NCBI RefSeq assembly: GCF_026625985.1 | Contig: NZ_CP113116.1 | Location: 5,828,001 to 5,892,000, forward strand | Length of the DNA: 64,000 bases | Source: Mycobacterium sp. Aquia_213 | Lineage (GTDB): Bacteria > Actinomycetota > Actinomycetes > Mycobacteriales > Mycobacteriaceae | Direction of reading: 5' to 3' | In this document: piece after piece, positions 41,779 through 50,433 of the stretch | How positions within the stretch are numbered: the stretch's first letter is position 1 | Layout: every line of letters begins with the position of its first letter | Notes under the pieces: model-generated | What the model saw: the letters and a program-made list of their open reading frames with translations, nothing else | Told to the model about the DNA's origin: nothing | Database searches by the model: none | Made by a program: the position numbers and the translations under genes

Positions 41779-43305
41779 CTAGGCCTGTTCCGGAACGTCG
41801 CGGGCCGGCATCGTGCGGCCGACTTCCACCGCACCATGGATCTCAACCGTTCCGCCCGTCGCGTGATGTTGCCGCTGCCAGTCGTTAATCGCCTGGTGCG
41901 CAGCGTGATCCAAGTAGCTCACCAACAGATGGACAGTGACCGTGGTGCGCTCCGGGATGGATCCCAACACGCGAGTCAGCCTGGGCAGGGCGAGAAACGT
42001 GCACGCCCCCTCGACAACTACCCGCCATTCGTCGCCTTCGGGCGTGGCCTCGATCTTCGTCCGGATCACCCGCCAGGCGGTCAGTACGATGGCCAGGGCG
42101 AGTCCGATCATCACGCCGTGCAGCAGATTGAGGAACACGACCGCGACAATGGTCACCAGATAGACGGTCAAATCGCCTGTCTTCATGGCGGTTTCAATGT
42201 GTGCCGGCTGCAGCAGCTGTATTCCGATGACGATCAGCAGGCCGGCAAGAGCCGCCGTCGGGATCTGCTCCACCAATTCCGCAAACGGGATCGCGAACAG
42301 CAGGATCCAGAACCCGTGCATGATCGTCGAGGCGCGGGTTTTCGCACCCGCGTTGACGTTGGCCGCGCTTCGCACGATGACACCGGCGATAGGCAGGCCG
42401 CCGATCGCTCCGGACACGATATTGGAGGCGCCCTGTCCGATCAACTCGCGGTTGAAGTCGGTACGTGGTCCGTGGTGCATCCGGTCGATCGATACCGCCG
42501 TCAGCAGGCTCTGCACGCTGGTGATCAGCGTCACCGTAATGATGCCCACGACGACGGCGCCCCAATTCCCATGCGGAATGGCCGGCAGTTGCAGCGCTTG
42601 CAGCACCGACCCGTCCAGCTCGATCCGGGACACGTGGAAGGGAAAGACCAGCGAGACAACCGTCACCACCACGATGGCGACCAGTGGACCGGGAACGGCG
42701 GCCACTTTGGCGGGAGCCCATCGCCAGGCGATCAGGATGCCGATCACCAGCAGCCCCAACAGAACTCCGGGCCGATGCGCGTTCACAATTTGTTGCGGCA
42801 GCTCAATGACGTTGCGCCAGGCGGTGCTTTTGGACTCCCCGCCCAGCAATACGTGGGCCTGCTGAAGTGCGATCGTAATCCCGATCCCGGCGAGCATCGC
42901 GTGCACGACAACGGGTGAGATCGCCAGGGCGGCGCGCGCAACCCGGCTGAATCCCAACAGAACCTGCATGATGCCCGCGACAACCGTGATGAAACACGTT
43001 ATTCCCCAGCCAAATTCACCGATCAGATCGGCCACTACGACGGTCAGACCGGCGGCGGGACCGCTGACCTGCAGCGGCGAGCCGCCGATGGCTCCGCCCA
43101 CGATTCCACCGACGATCGCCGCGATCAAACCGGCGAGCACCGGCGCATCGGAAGCGATCGCGATTCCCAGCGACAGCGGCAGGGCGACCAGGAAGACCAC
43201 CAGCGACGAGGACAAGTCGTGCCGAAACACCGGGCGAAGCCGGTCCCGCACGGACGCGGATCGATCTTCCACAGTTCGCCCTTCGGACTGTTCGATGAGT
43301 TGCAT
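41779..43305 (-). CDS. SulP family anion transporter
   Basis: 508 residues, ATG at 43305. N-terminal region with FRHDLSSSLVVFLVALPLSL, then 10-12 membrane segments with GGSPLQVSGPAAGLTVVVADL and LLTAVSIDRMHHGPRTDFNREL (SulP signature). The C-terminal 80 residues are a short STAS-like domain (TFLALPRLTRVLG, then HAAHQAINDW). There is no fused carbonic anhydrase. Substrate may be sulfate or bicarbonate. In mycobacteria several SulP paralogs exist, so a specific ion cannot be given. Confidence 0.92.
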   Translation of the reverse strand: MQLIEQSEGRTVEDRSASVRDRLRPVFRHDLSSSLVVFLVALPLSLGIAIASDAPVLAGLIAAIVGGIVGGAIGGSPLQVSGPAAGLTVVVADLIGEFGWGITCFITVVAGIMQVLLGFSRVARAALAISPVVVHAMLAGIGITIALQQAHVLLGGESKSTAWRNVIELPQQIVNAHRPGVLLGLLVIGILIAWRWAPAKVAAVPGPLVAIVVVTVVSLVFPFHVSRIELDGSVLQALQLPAIPHGNWGAVVVGIITVTLITSVQSLLTAVSIDRMHHGPRTDFNRELIGQGASNIVSGAIGGLPIAGVIVRSAANVNAGAKTRASTIMHGFWILLFAIPFAELVEQIPTAALAGLLIVIGIQLLQPAHIETAMKTGDLTVYLVTIVAVVFLNLLHGVMIGLALAIVLTAWRVIRTKIEATPEGDEWRVVVEGACTFLALPRLTRVLGSIPERTTVTVHLLVSYLDHAAHQAINDWQRQHHATGGTVEIHGAVEVGRTMPARDVPEQA

Positions 43306-43614
43306 CGGTACCTCGCTGGTTCGATTTTGGGTGACAGACGTCCCGGCATCGCCCCACCCGCGATAGCTGACGTCGACGTAACAGGCTGGTACACAGGCGA
43401 TTACGCTATTTCACCAACTCCGTTGTTCGGCTGGGATCGCCTGGCTTCTTTTCGAAGGTAGGTGCGCCGTCAGCGTGGGTCAACCGGACAAGCCGGGCGC
43501 ATATGGAATGCAAATTTTCTTGGTTGCGCTGTTACGAATTCGCAATGCGCAGAACAATAAACCGCAGCCTGCGCTAAACCGTTTGGCCTGCCGGATATTT
43601 CACGTGTATTTCGT
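43306..43614. other. 309-bp intergenic region between SulP and histidine kinase genes
   Basis: Should contain the SulP promoter; both neighbouring genes are on the minus strand. AT-richer than the window average around 43500-43610. No gene, and no dyad longer than CGAATTCG (43535-43542), was found. Confidence 0.5.
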
Positions 43615-44964
43615 TCAGGCGGGGCCGCGCCCGTCGCCCGCCAGCTTCAGCAGTAGGCGCGTTCCGCCCAACGGGCTGGGGTGCAGGGATGCGCTCCCGC
43701 CGTGCAATTCTGCCTGCTGGGCGACCAGCGCGAGTCCCAGCCCGGACCCCGATCGCGATGCCGTCGACCCGCGGGAGAAGCGTTCGAATACGGCGGTGCG
43801 TTCCTCCTCCGGGACGCCGGTGCCGTTGTCGTCGATCGCGATTTCCACGCCTTCACCCGAACTGCTCACGGTGAGTTGAATCTTGGAAGCACCACCGTGT
43901 TTGACGGCGTTGGCAATGGCGTTGTCGATCACCAGCCGCAAACCCGTGGGCAATCCCACCATCAAGACGGTCGGCGACGGTATCAATGAGACTTCCACGT
44001 CGGGGTAGCTGCGCGGCGCGTCGTGCGCGGCGCGATCCAGCAGTTCGGTGATGTCGAACGGGACGAAGTCGTCGACGGTGGTGAGCTGGCCCTGCGCGAG
44101 TCGCTCCAGCGCCGTCAGCGTGGCTTCGATGCGGCTCTGGGTGCGGATGACGTCGCCGATGATTTCCTCTCGCTGCTCGGCGGCCAGCTCCAGGGTCGAC
44201 AGCACCTCGAGGTTGGTGCGCATGGCGGTCAGCGGGGTACGGAGCTCGTGGGAGGCGACGGCGGCGAAGTCACGAGCCGACTCCAGTGCTGCCCTGGTGC
44301 GTTGTTGCTCGTTACCAATGCGGTCCAGCATCTGCTCGACCGCTTCGGCGATCTCCACGGCCTCCCGCACGCCGCGGACCTGCACCTCGTCGGGGCTGGA
44401 CTGCGCATTGATGGCGCGGGCTTGCCGGGCCAGCAGCACGAAGGGGTTGACCATGATCAACGAGATCACCCAGCCCACCAGGAATGTGCCGGTGATCACG
44501 CCCGCGCAGATCAACAACACCCGCAGGTGCAGTTCATTGATCCGATGCTGTGCCTCGGCCAGCGGCGCGGCGAGCGCAATCGAAACCGGACCCGCGTTAA
44601 AGGTCCGGACGCGGTATTGCACGCCGTTGATCGTGGTGTTGGCGTAGCCGTTGGCGAGTTTGGGCAACACGATGTTGCTGGGCACCGACACCGTCAAGTC
44701 CCCGATGCGGGCGGTGCGCACCAGGTTGCCGTCCGGCGACGGCCGATCGGGAGTGCTCTGGTGTGCGCTGTTGAGCAGTGTGTTGATGTCGCCGAGACTG
44801 CTCACGGAGTCCAGGCGGCGATCGAGCTGGGTGTATTGATCGTTGGTGACGCCGACCCACACCCATACGCCCAGCGTGACGACCAGGGCGATCACTCCCA
44901 ATTGCGCAACGATGACGATGGTGCGCAACGACAAGACACGCATCGGCAGTCGAATTTTTCTCAA
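43615..44964 (-). CDS. PrrB-like sensor histidine kinase (orphan)
   Basis: 449 residues from a TTG at 44964; the ATG at 44943 (MRVLSLR) is an alternative. Two membrane segments (about 15-38 and 148-171) flank a small external sensor, followed by HAMP, then the H-box FAAVASHELRTPLTAMRTNL with His239, N-box DNAIANAVKHGG, G1 IDDNGTGVPEEER and G2 SGSGLGLALVAQQ. The cytoplasmic half is very like mycobacterial PrrB, including SPTVLMVGLPTGLRLV. PrrB normally follows its response regulator gene prrA; no regulator gene is next to this one, so it is an orphan paralog. It may signal through PrrA encoded elsewhere. Confidence 0.9.
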   Translation of the reverse strand: MRKIRLPMRVLSLRTIVIVAQLGVIALVVTLGVWVWVGVTNDQYTQLDRRLDSVSSLGDINTLLNSAHQSTPDRPSPDGNLVRTARIGDLTVSVPSNIVLPKLANGYANTTINGVQYRVRTFNAGPVSIALAAPLAEAQHRINELHLRVLLICAGVITGTFLVGWVISLIMVNPFVLLARQARAINAQSSPDEVQVRGVREAVEIAEAVEQMLDRIGNEQQRTRAALESARDFAAVASHELRTPLTAMRTNLEVLSTLELAAEQREEIIGDVIRTQSRIEATLTALERLAQGQLTTVDDFVPFDITELLDRAAHDAPRSYPDVEVSLIPSPTVLMVGLPTGLRLVIDNAIANAVKHGGASKIQLTVSSSGEGVEIAIDDNGTGVPEEERTAVFERFSRGSTASRSGSGLGLALVAQQAELHGGSASLHPSPLGGTRLLLKLAGDGRGPA

Positions 44965-45060
44965 CGCGCGAATGTTGGGCTCCCTTGCTGAGCTACTGCT
45001 GCTTCGCGACCATCATGGCCCATTCAGCGTTTACCGGATCGCGGTGCAACGACTCTCGAT

Positions 45061-46008
45061 TCACACCAGGGTCAATTCGCTGGGCAGGCCGTCGTCCCAC
45101 GCGGCCTGCGCGAGGAGTTCGCCGAGCAACGGCCCGAACTTCATCAGGTTGCTGCCGACAAAGCCCACCACCCGGCCCCGGCGCACCACTTTCCACCCGT
45201 CGCCGCCCGCGTCGAGCCACGGCGCGTGCACCGAGACGCAGTCCACCTGACCCACCGGCGACAGCGACGGGAAGAGCGCACGCATGCCGGCCGGGTCCGG
45301 TATCTGCTGACCGAACGCCCAGCGACCGGTGCTGCCCAGCGGCAGCCCGTAGCCCTCGGGCGCCGATAGGCAGGCGGCACCGGTCGCGTCGGCGCCCGCG
45401 TAGGTGAAGCGTGTATGCGGGGTGAACTCGACATCGAGCGGGCCCAGCAGGTCCGGTGTCTGCGCTCCCACGCACACCAGAACTTGCTCGCCGCGCAGCA
45501 CGGTGCCATCCGCCAGACGGACCGAGCCGTCGTCGCCGAGCGAGACGACCTGGCCACGCCGGATCTCCACCCGGGCCGCCAAGGCGCTCAGCGCACGGCG
45601 AATACGCAGGCTGCCCCCGAGCGGATCGAAGATCCCGGCCTCCCAGGGAGCCGCGACGAACGGGATCCGGGCAGCGATCTCGTTGCGGTCGAGCCAGGAG
45701 AATTCGGCGCCGGCCTCGGTCATCGCCGTTGCCGTCTCCTCGGGTGGGGCCGCCGCGATGAAGCCCTCGGAACCGAGCAGCCGCCCCGCCTCGAGCTCGC
45801 TCTCCCACCGCTGCCAGCCGGCGCGGGCCCGGATGGCGAGACGGCAGAGCGCCGGGCGCTGATGCGCGATGCGGAAGATGCGCGCCAGACCCGCGGACTG
45901 TTCGGCGAACGGCTCGCCGCGTTCGAACACGACCGCGGGCTCTCCGCGCCGCGACAACTCGTAGGCGGCGGCGAGCCCGCATATTCCCGCGCCGACGACA
46001 ACGATCAC
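45061..46008 (-). CDS. FAD-dependent amino acid / sarcosine oxidase-like protein
   Basis: 315 residues from a GTG at 46008, preceded by GGGAGG. Dinucleotide-binding motif VVGAGICGLAAAYELSRRG at residues 4-22, glutamate ending strand 2 (VVFERGE), and LVCVGAQTPDLLG near 185. DAO-type fold as in sarcosine oxidase and DadA, shorter than most (about 370-420). Substrate unknown. Gene lies 31 bp after the end of the selB gene on the same strand. Confidence 0.85.
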   Translation of the reverse strand: MIVVVGAGICGLAAAYELSRRGEPAVVFERGEPFAEQSAGLARIFRIAHQRPALCRLAIRARAGWQRWESELEAGRLLGSEGFIAAAPPEETATAMTEAGAEFSWLDRNEIAARIPFVAAPWEAGIFDPLGGSLRIRRALSALAARVEIRRGQVVSLGDDGSVRLADGTVLRGEQVLVCVGAQTPDLLGPLDVEFTPHTRFTYAGADATGAACLSAPEGYGLPLGSTGRWAFGQQIPDPAGMRALFPSLSPVGQVDCVSVHAPWLDAGGDGWKVVRRGRVVGFVGSNLMKFGPLLGELLAQAAWDDGLPSELTLV

Positions 46009-46039
46009 GTAACTACCTCCCCCGCAACGGCATTAGTCA

Positions 46040-47836
46040 TCAGCGGACCACTTCGCGGTGGCCGGCGTCCAGTCGTCGGGTCCAGCCCCGCGAGTCGAGG
46101 TGTTCCAGCAACGGAATCGCCACCCGGCGCGTGGTGCCGAGCGCCTGGCGCGCTTGGCTCGTGGTGAACGGCTGGTCGAGGCGGGCCAACTCACGCATCG
46201 CCAGAGCCGGCGCGGTGGGCAACAACACGACGCCGTCCCGCAGCCGCAGCACCCGCCCGGCCCGCTCGGCCGCGGCCAATTCGCGGGCGGACAGCTGTAA
46301 CGCCGACAGATCGTCGGCCTCCGGCGCGTGGAAGGGCTCCGCCCGCAGTCGAGCTTCCAGTTCACCCACCGCGGCCTCGGCCCGACCGAGGTCATCGTTG
46401 GCGCCGCCCGTCCGAATGTGGCCGCCGCGCTGCTCGAGTCCCGCGTCGAGGGTGACGGCGTCGAGCAGCGACTCGTCCGGCAGGGCCAGCAGATCACGCG
46501 CGGCACCGCGAGATAACCCTTCTGCCAATGGGTCTCGCGCATGTAGCTCTTCGACCGCGGCCCGCAACCGATGCTGCCACGCGTCGTAGGTCGCCCCGTG
46601 CACCCACCAGCCGTCGAGCACCCGGACGCCCTCGGGTGTCGCGTCCGGTGACGTGAGCAGCCCCAACCGACGCAGATGACTCTCCCGCACCGCGCCGCGC
46701 CGGGCCACCTCGGCGCCGACGTCGCCGGCCGCGTCCATCGCGCCCAGGGTCGCGGATCGGCGGGTTCCGTCGCCGCGCCGCCGCAACTCCGGGGGGTCGG
46801 CATCGAGCACCAGGGCGCCGCCCAGCAGCCGCTGGCCGCCCGGGTCGCGCAGCACCAATCGATCGCCGAGTACGAGCGGCAGTCGCCGGTCGAGGGTGAG
46901 CCGGCCGTGGTCGTCGTCGAACGGCCGCAGCCGTGCGGGCACGGCCGCGGTGCCGACGTGTACGACGAGTTGGGCCGCAGCCTCGGTCAATGGGCCGCCG
47001 GAAGTGCGGCGGATGTCGAGCGTGCCGGTGCTCGGCCACGCCGCGGGAGTGACCAGCGCGTGCCCGCGGTGGATGACATCGCGCGAGACGCCGCGCAGGT
47101 TGAGGGCGACCCGGGACACCGGGCCCAGCGCCGGGTAGGGCTCGCCCCGGCTCTGCAAACCGCGGATCACCACCGTCAGCGGCTGGTCCGCGCCGAGCAC
47201 GTTCAGCCGGTCACCGCGGGCCACCGTGCCGGCCGCGAGCGTCCCGGTCACGACGGTGCCCGCGCCGGTGATCGTGAAGGAACGATCGACCCACAGCCGC
47301 ACCCGGGCGGTGGTTTCGGGGGCGGGCAGTTGCTCGAGGACGCGATCGAGGGTGGCGCGCAGCTCGGTCAGTCCGGTTCCCTCGACCGCGGACACGACGA
47401 CGCCGGGCGCATCCCGCAGCCCGGCGCCGGCCAGCTCGTCGCGGGCCTGGGCCAGCACGCCGTTGGCACGGTCCGGCGCCCGGTCGGCGCGGGTGATCAC
47501 GATCAGGCCGTGCCGGATTCCCAGCGCCGCGAGCGCGTCGCGGTGGTCGCTGGACTGCGCCTGCCAACCCTCGTCCGCGGCGACGACGAAGCAGACCACC
47601 GGCGCCGGGCCGAGGCCGGCCAGCGTGTTGGCCAGGAAGCGCTGGTGTCCGGGCACGTCGACGAAGGCCACCTCGCGGCCCGACGGCAGAGTGGTCCAGC
47701 CGAAGCCGAGATCGATGGTCAGACCGCGGCGCCGCTCCTCCTCCCACCGGTCGGGCTCCATGCCGGTCAGGGCGCGGATCAGGGTGCTCTTGCCGTGATC
47801 GACGTGGCCGGCAGTGGCGACGACGTGAGTGCTCAG
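46040..47836 (-). CDS. selB: Selenocysteine-specific elongation factor SelB
   Basis: 598 residues if started at the CTG at 47836. The GTPase P-loop GHVDHGKS lies at residues 10-17 in the part upstream of the first ATG (47761), so that ATG cannot be the start. No ATG, GTG or TTG exists in frame above it before a stop, and the CTG overlaps the selA stop as CTGA. GTPase motifs DVPGHQ and ITRADRAPD, then the EF-Tu-like domains 2-3, and C-terminal winged helices (residues about 370-598) that bind the SECIS hairpin. It carries Sec-tRNA to the ribosome at UGA codons. Confidence 0.93.
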   Translation of the reverse strand: MSTHVVATAGHVDHGKSTLIRALTGMEPDRWEEERRRGLTIDLGFGWTTLPSGREVAFVDVPGHQRFLANTLAGLGPAPVVCFVVAADEGWQAQSSDHRDALAALGIRHGLIVITRADRAPDRANGVLAQARDELAGAGLRDAPGVVVSAVEGTGLTELRATLDRVLEQLPAPETTARVRLWVDRSFTITGAGTVVTGTLAAGTVARGDRLNVLGADQPLTVVIRGLQSRGEPYPALGPVSRVALNLRGVSRDVIHRGHALVTPAAWPSTGTLDIRRTSGGPLTEAAAQLVVHVGTAAVPARLRPFDDDHGRLTLDRRLPLVLGDRLVLRDPGGQRLLGGALVLDADPPELRRRGDGTRRSATLGAMDAAGDVGAEVARRGAVRESHLRRLGLLTSPDATPEGVRVLDGWWVHGATYDAWQHRLRAAVEELHARDPLAEGLSRGAARDLLALPDESLLDAVTLDAGLEQRGGHIRTGGANDDLGRAEAAVGELEARLRAEPFHAPEADDLSALQLSARELAAAERAGRVLRLRDGVVLLPTAPALAMRELARLDQPFTTSQARQALGTTRRVAIPLLEHLDSRGWTRRLDAGHREVVR

Positions 47837-49152
47837 CGGTCCGCCTCGGGCATTGCGGCCAGCGCCGCCCGGACCGCGTCCAGCAGCCGGCCGTCGTCGG
47901 ACTCAGGGATGCAGCGCAGGTCCAGCAGGCAGGAGCCGTCGTGTACCCGCGGCAGCACCGCGGGGTCACCCGTGCGCAGGGCGGCCGCCGCGGGCTCGGG
48001 AAGGCGGACCGCCCAGCCGGGCAACGGGACGCCCGGGGCGCCACCGCCACCGACCCGGCCGTCGTGCGCGACGACGGACGCCCCGACCGCCTCGGCCAGA
48101 GCTAGCGCCCGTGCCCGCAGGCGTTCGGGGTCGGCGTGCAGGGCCTGAGTCACCGGCGAGGTGCCGGTCCGAACGGTGGCCTCCAGCGCGGCGAGGGTGA
48201 GCTTGTCCGCCCGAACGGCGCGCGCCAGCGGATGCCGTGCCATCCGCGTGACCACCTCGCCGCGGCCGAGCACGATGCCCGCCTGCGGCCCGCCGAGCAG
48301 TTTGTCGCCGCTGGCCGTGACCACGTCGGCGCCCTCGGACAGCGTGGTGGCGGCGTCGGGCTCATCGGGCAGCAGCGCGTCGGGCGCAAGCAGCCCGCTG
48401 CCGAGATCGACGACCAACGGCACCTGCTTCTCGGCGGCCAGCCCCTGCAGCTCGGATACCGCTACGGCGGAGGTGAATCCCTGCACCCGGAAATTGCTCT
48501 GATGCACCTTCAGCAGGCATCCGGTCTGCGGCCCGATCACGTCGGCGTAGTCCTTCAGGTGAGTGCGATTGGTCGTTCCGACCTCGCGCAGCCGGGCACC
48601 GGTGGAGGCGATCAGGTCGGGCAGCCGGAAGCCGGCACCGATCTCGATCAGCTCCCCGCGGCTCACCACGACTTCGCCGCCGGCCGCCAGCGCGGTGGTA
48701 GCCAGCACCAGCGCGGCGGCGCCGTTGTTGACCACCAGCGCGTCCTCGGCGGCGGGGCAGGCCTCCAGCAGCGCTTGGCGAAGGGCGACCGCGCGCTTCG
48801 AGCGGGTGCCGGTGTCGAGGTCGAGTTCCACGTCGACGTAGCCGCTCGCGGAAACCAGCGCGTCGATCGCACTCGCGGCCAATGGCGCACGACCCAGATT
48901 GGTGTGCACGACGACGCCGGTGGCGTTGAGCACCGGCCGCAACCTGGTGTTCCGGTGCGCCGCCAGCGACGCCACGACCGCGTCCTGCACCTGGTCGGGC
49001 GCCAGGTCGCCGCGGCGGGCCCGGTCCTGAATGTCACGCACCACGGACCTGACCGCCTGCTCGCCCAGCCGGTTTCGCGCCTCCTGCACCGGCGGAAGCG
49101 AAAGCAGTTGATCGGTGCGCGGAATCAGGCGGCGCGGGTCGACCTGTGTCAC
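47833..49152 (-). CDS. selA: L-seryl-tRNA(Sec) selenium transferase SelA
   Basis: 439 residues from a GTG at 49152 with GAGGAGG upstream; the frame continues to 50343 but that part is antisense of selD and the tRNA. PLP lysine K284 in SGDKLLGGPQAG, with VVHTNLGRAPL and LKVHQSNFRVQGF motifs. It converts Ser-tRNA(Sec) to Sec-tRNA(Sec) using selenophosphate. Lies just downstream of the tRNA-Sec gene on the same strand, and selB follows with a 4-bp overlap. Confidence 0.95.
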   Translation of the reverse strand: MTQVDPRRLIPRTDQLLSLPPVQEARNRLGEQAVRSVVRDIQDRARRGDLAPDQVQDAVVASLAAHRNTRLRPVLNATGVVVHTNLGRAPLAASAIDALVSASGYVDVELDLDTGTRSKRAVALRQALLEACPAAEDALVVNNGAAALVLATTALAAGGEVVVSRGELIEIGAGFRLPDLIASTGARLREVGTTNRTHLKDYADVIGPQTGCLLKVHQSNFRVQGFTSAVAVSELQGLAAEKQVPLVVDLGSGLLAPDALLPDEPDAATTLSEGADVVTASGDKLLGGPQAGIVLGRGEVVTRMARHPLARAVRADKLTLAALEATVRTGTSPVTQALHADPERLRARALALAEAVGASVVAHDGRVGGGGAPGVPLPGWAVRLPEPAAAALRTGDPAVLPRVHDGSCLLDLRCIPESDDGRLLDAVRAALAAMPEADR

Positions 49153-49181
49153 TTGCCTCCTCGACCTCCTCGGTCCGCGAT

Positions 49182-49277
49182 TGGCGGAGGCGGACGGGAA
49201 TCGAACCCGCCAGACCGAGATACTCGATCTCACCGGTTTTGAAGACCGGGGGGACCACCAGGAACCCAAACGCCTCC
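49182..49277 (-). tRNA. selC: tRNA-Sec (anticodon UCA)
   Basis: 96 nt including an encoded CCA. Acceptor arms GGAGGCG and CGCCTCC, anticodon stem CCGGT/ACCGG with loop CTTCAAA (anticodon TCA at 49240-49242), a long variable arm with stem GAGAT/ATCTC, and T-arm GCGGG-TTCGATT-CCCGT. The length and UCA anticodon identify selenocysteine tRNA. It lies 29 bp upstream of selA, so both can be on one transcript. Confidence 0.95.
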
Positions 49278-49449
49278 CTGCACAAACTAGCGTGGTCAGC
49301 GCCGATGGTCGTTTTGCCCGCCTCCGAGCGACAAACCGTCGTGCCGCGCGGCGTGTGTGCAGAGAGCGAAGAGGCGTGTGACGACGTTGACAGTTGTCGC
49401 TGTGAGGCGGGCAGTGGGTGAGCCGGCCCGTTGCTCGTAGGCTCGTGGC

Positions 49450-50433
49450 ATGACCCAGACGCAGACCCGGCTGACCGGCTATGCGCACGGCGGTGGCTGT
49501 GCCTGCAAGATCCCGCCCGGTGAGCTGGAAGAGGCGGTCCGCGGCCTGGTCGGACAGACCAACGACAACGTCCTGGTCGGCCTCGACGATGGTGACGACG
49601 CGGCCGCGGTCCTGGTCGGTGATCTCGCGATACTGTCCACCGCGGACTTCTTCACGCCCGTCGTCGACGACGCCTACGACTGGGGCCGGATCGCCGCGGC
49701 CAACGCGCTTTCCGACGTCTACGCGATGGGCGGACGCCCGGTGGTCGCGATCAACCTGGTCGGCTGGCCGCGCGACGTGCTGCCCCTGGAACTGATGACC
49801 GAGGTGCTGCGCGGCGGCCTGGCGGTGGCTTCGGAGGCCGGCTGCCCGGTGATCGGGGGCCACTCCATCGACGACCCGGAGCCGAAGTACGGCATGGCGG
49901 TGACCGGTGTGGCCGACCCGAATCGATTGCTGCGCAACGACGCCGCCCAACCCGGGCTGCCGCTGACGCTCACCAAGCCGCTCGGCGTCGGGCTGCTCAA
50001 CAATCGGCACAAGCAGACCGGCGAGGTGTTCGCGGAGGCGATCGCGACGATGACCCGGCTCAACCGCGACGCCGCCGAGGCCGCCGTGGCAAACGGTGTG
50101 CGCGCGGCCACGGATGTGACCGGCTTCGGCCTGCTCGGCCACCTCTACAAGATGTGCCGGGCCTCGAAGGTGGGCGCGGTCATCGACCGCTCCGCGGTGC
50201 CCGTGATCGATGCGGCCCGCGCGGCACTGCGGGACGGGTTCGTCTCCGGCGGGTCGCGGCGCAACCTGGATTGGGTCCGGCCGCATCTGCGTCCCGGCCC
50301 CGGCGTGACCGAGGATGATTTGCTGCTGCTCGCGGACGCGCAAACCTCGGGCGGCCTGCTCGTGGTGGGCGAGCTACCCGGTCACCCGGTGATCGGCCAC
50401 ACCGTCGCGGGCGAGGGCATCGAACTGCGCTAG
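49450..50433 (+). CDS. selD: Selenide, water dikinase SelD
   Basis: 327 residues, ATG at 49450. Makes selenophosphate from selenide and ATP. Catalytic motif HGGGCACK with Cys17 and Lys20 (Cys form, not Sec), then ATP-binding GLDDGDDAAAVLV and ISGHSIDDPEPKYG-like IGGHSIDDPEPKYG. Divergent from selA/selC. Its TAG stop overlaps the TAG of the convergent nrfD-like gene through the shared CTAG at 50430-50433. Confidence 0.95.
   Translation: MTQTQTRLTGYAHGGGCACKIPPGELEEAVRGLVGQTNDNVLVGLDDGDDAAAVLVGDLAILSTADFFTPVVDDAYDWGRIAAANALSDVYAMGGRPVVAINLVGWPRDVLPLELMTEVLRGGLAVASEAGCPVIGGHSIDDPEPKYGMAVTGVADPNRLLRNDAAQPGLPLTLTKPLGVGLLNNRHKQTGEVFAEAIATMTRLNRDAAEAAVANGVRAATDVTGFGLLGHLYKMCRASKVGAVIDRSAVPVIDAARAALRDGFVSGGSRRNLDWVRPHLRPGPGVTEDDLLLLADAQTSGGLLVVGELPGHPVIGHTVAGEGIELR

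Noticed and set aside
43535..43542. CGAATTCG palindrome in the SulP upstream region as operator
   Set aside because: Only 8 bp and close to what chance gives; no flanking symmetry.
49153..50343. N-terminal extension of the selA frame
   Set aside because: It runs across tRNA-Sec and antisense to selD; the GTG at 49152 has a strong ribosome site and gives a normal SelA length.
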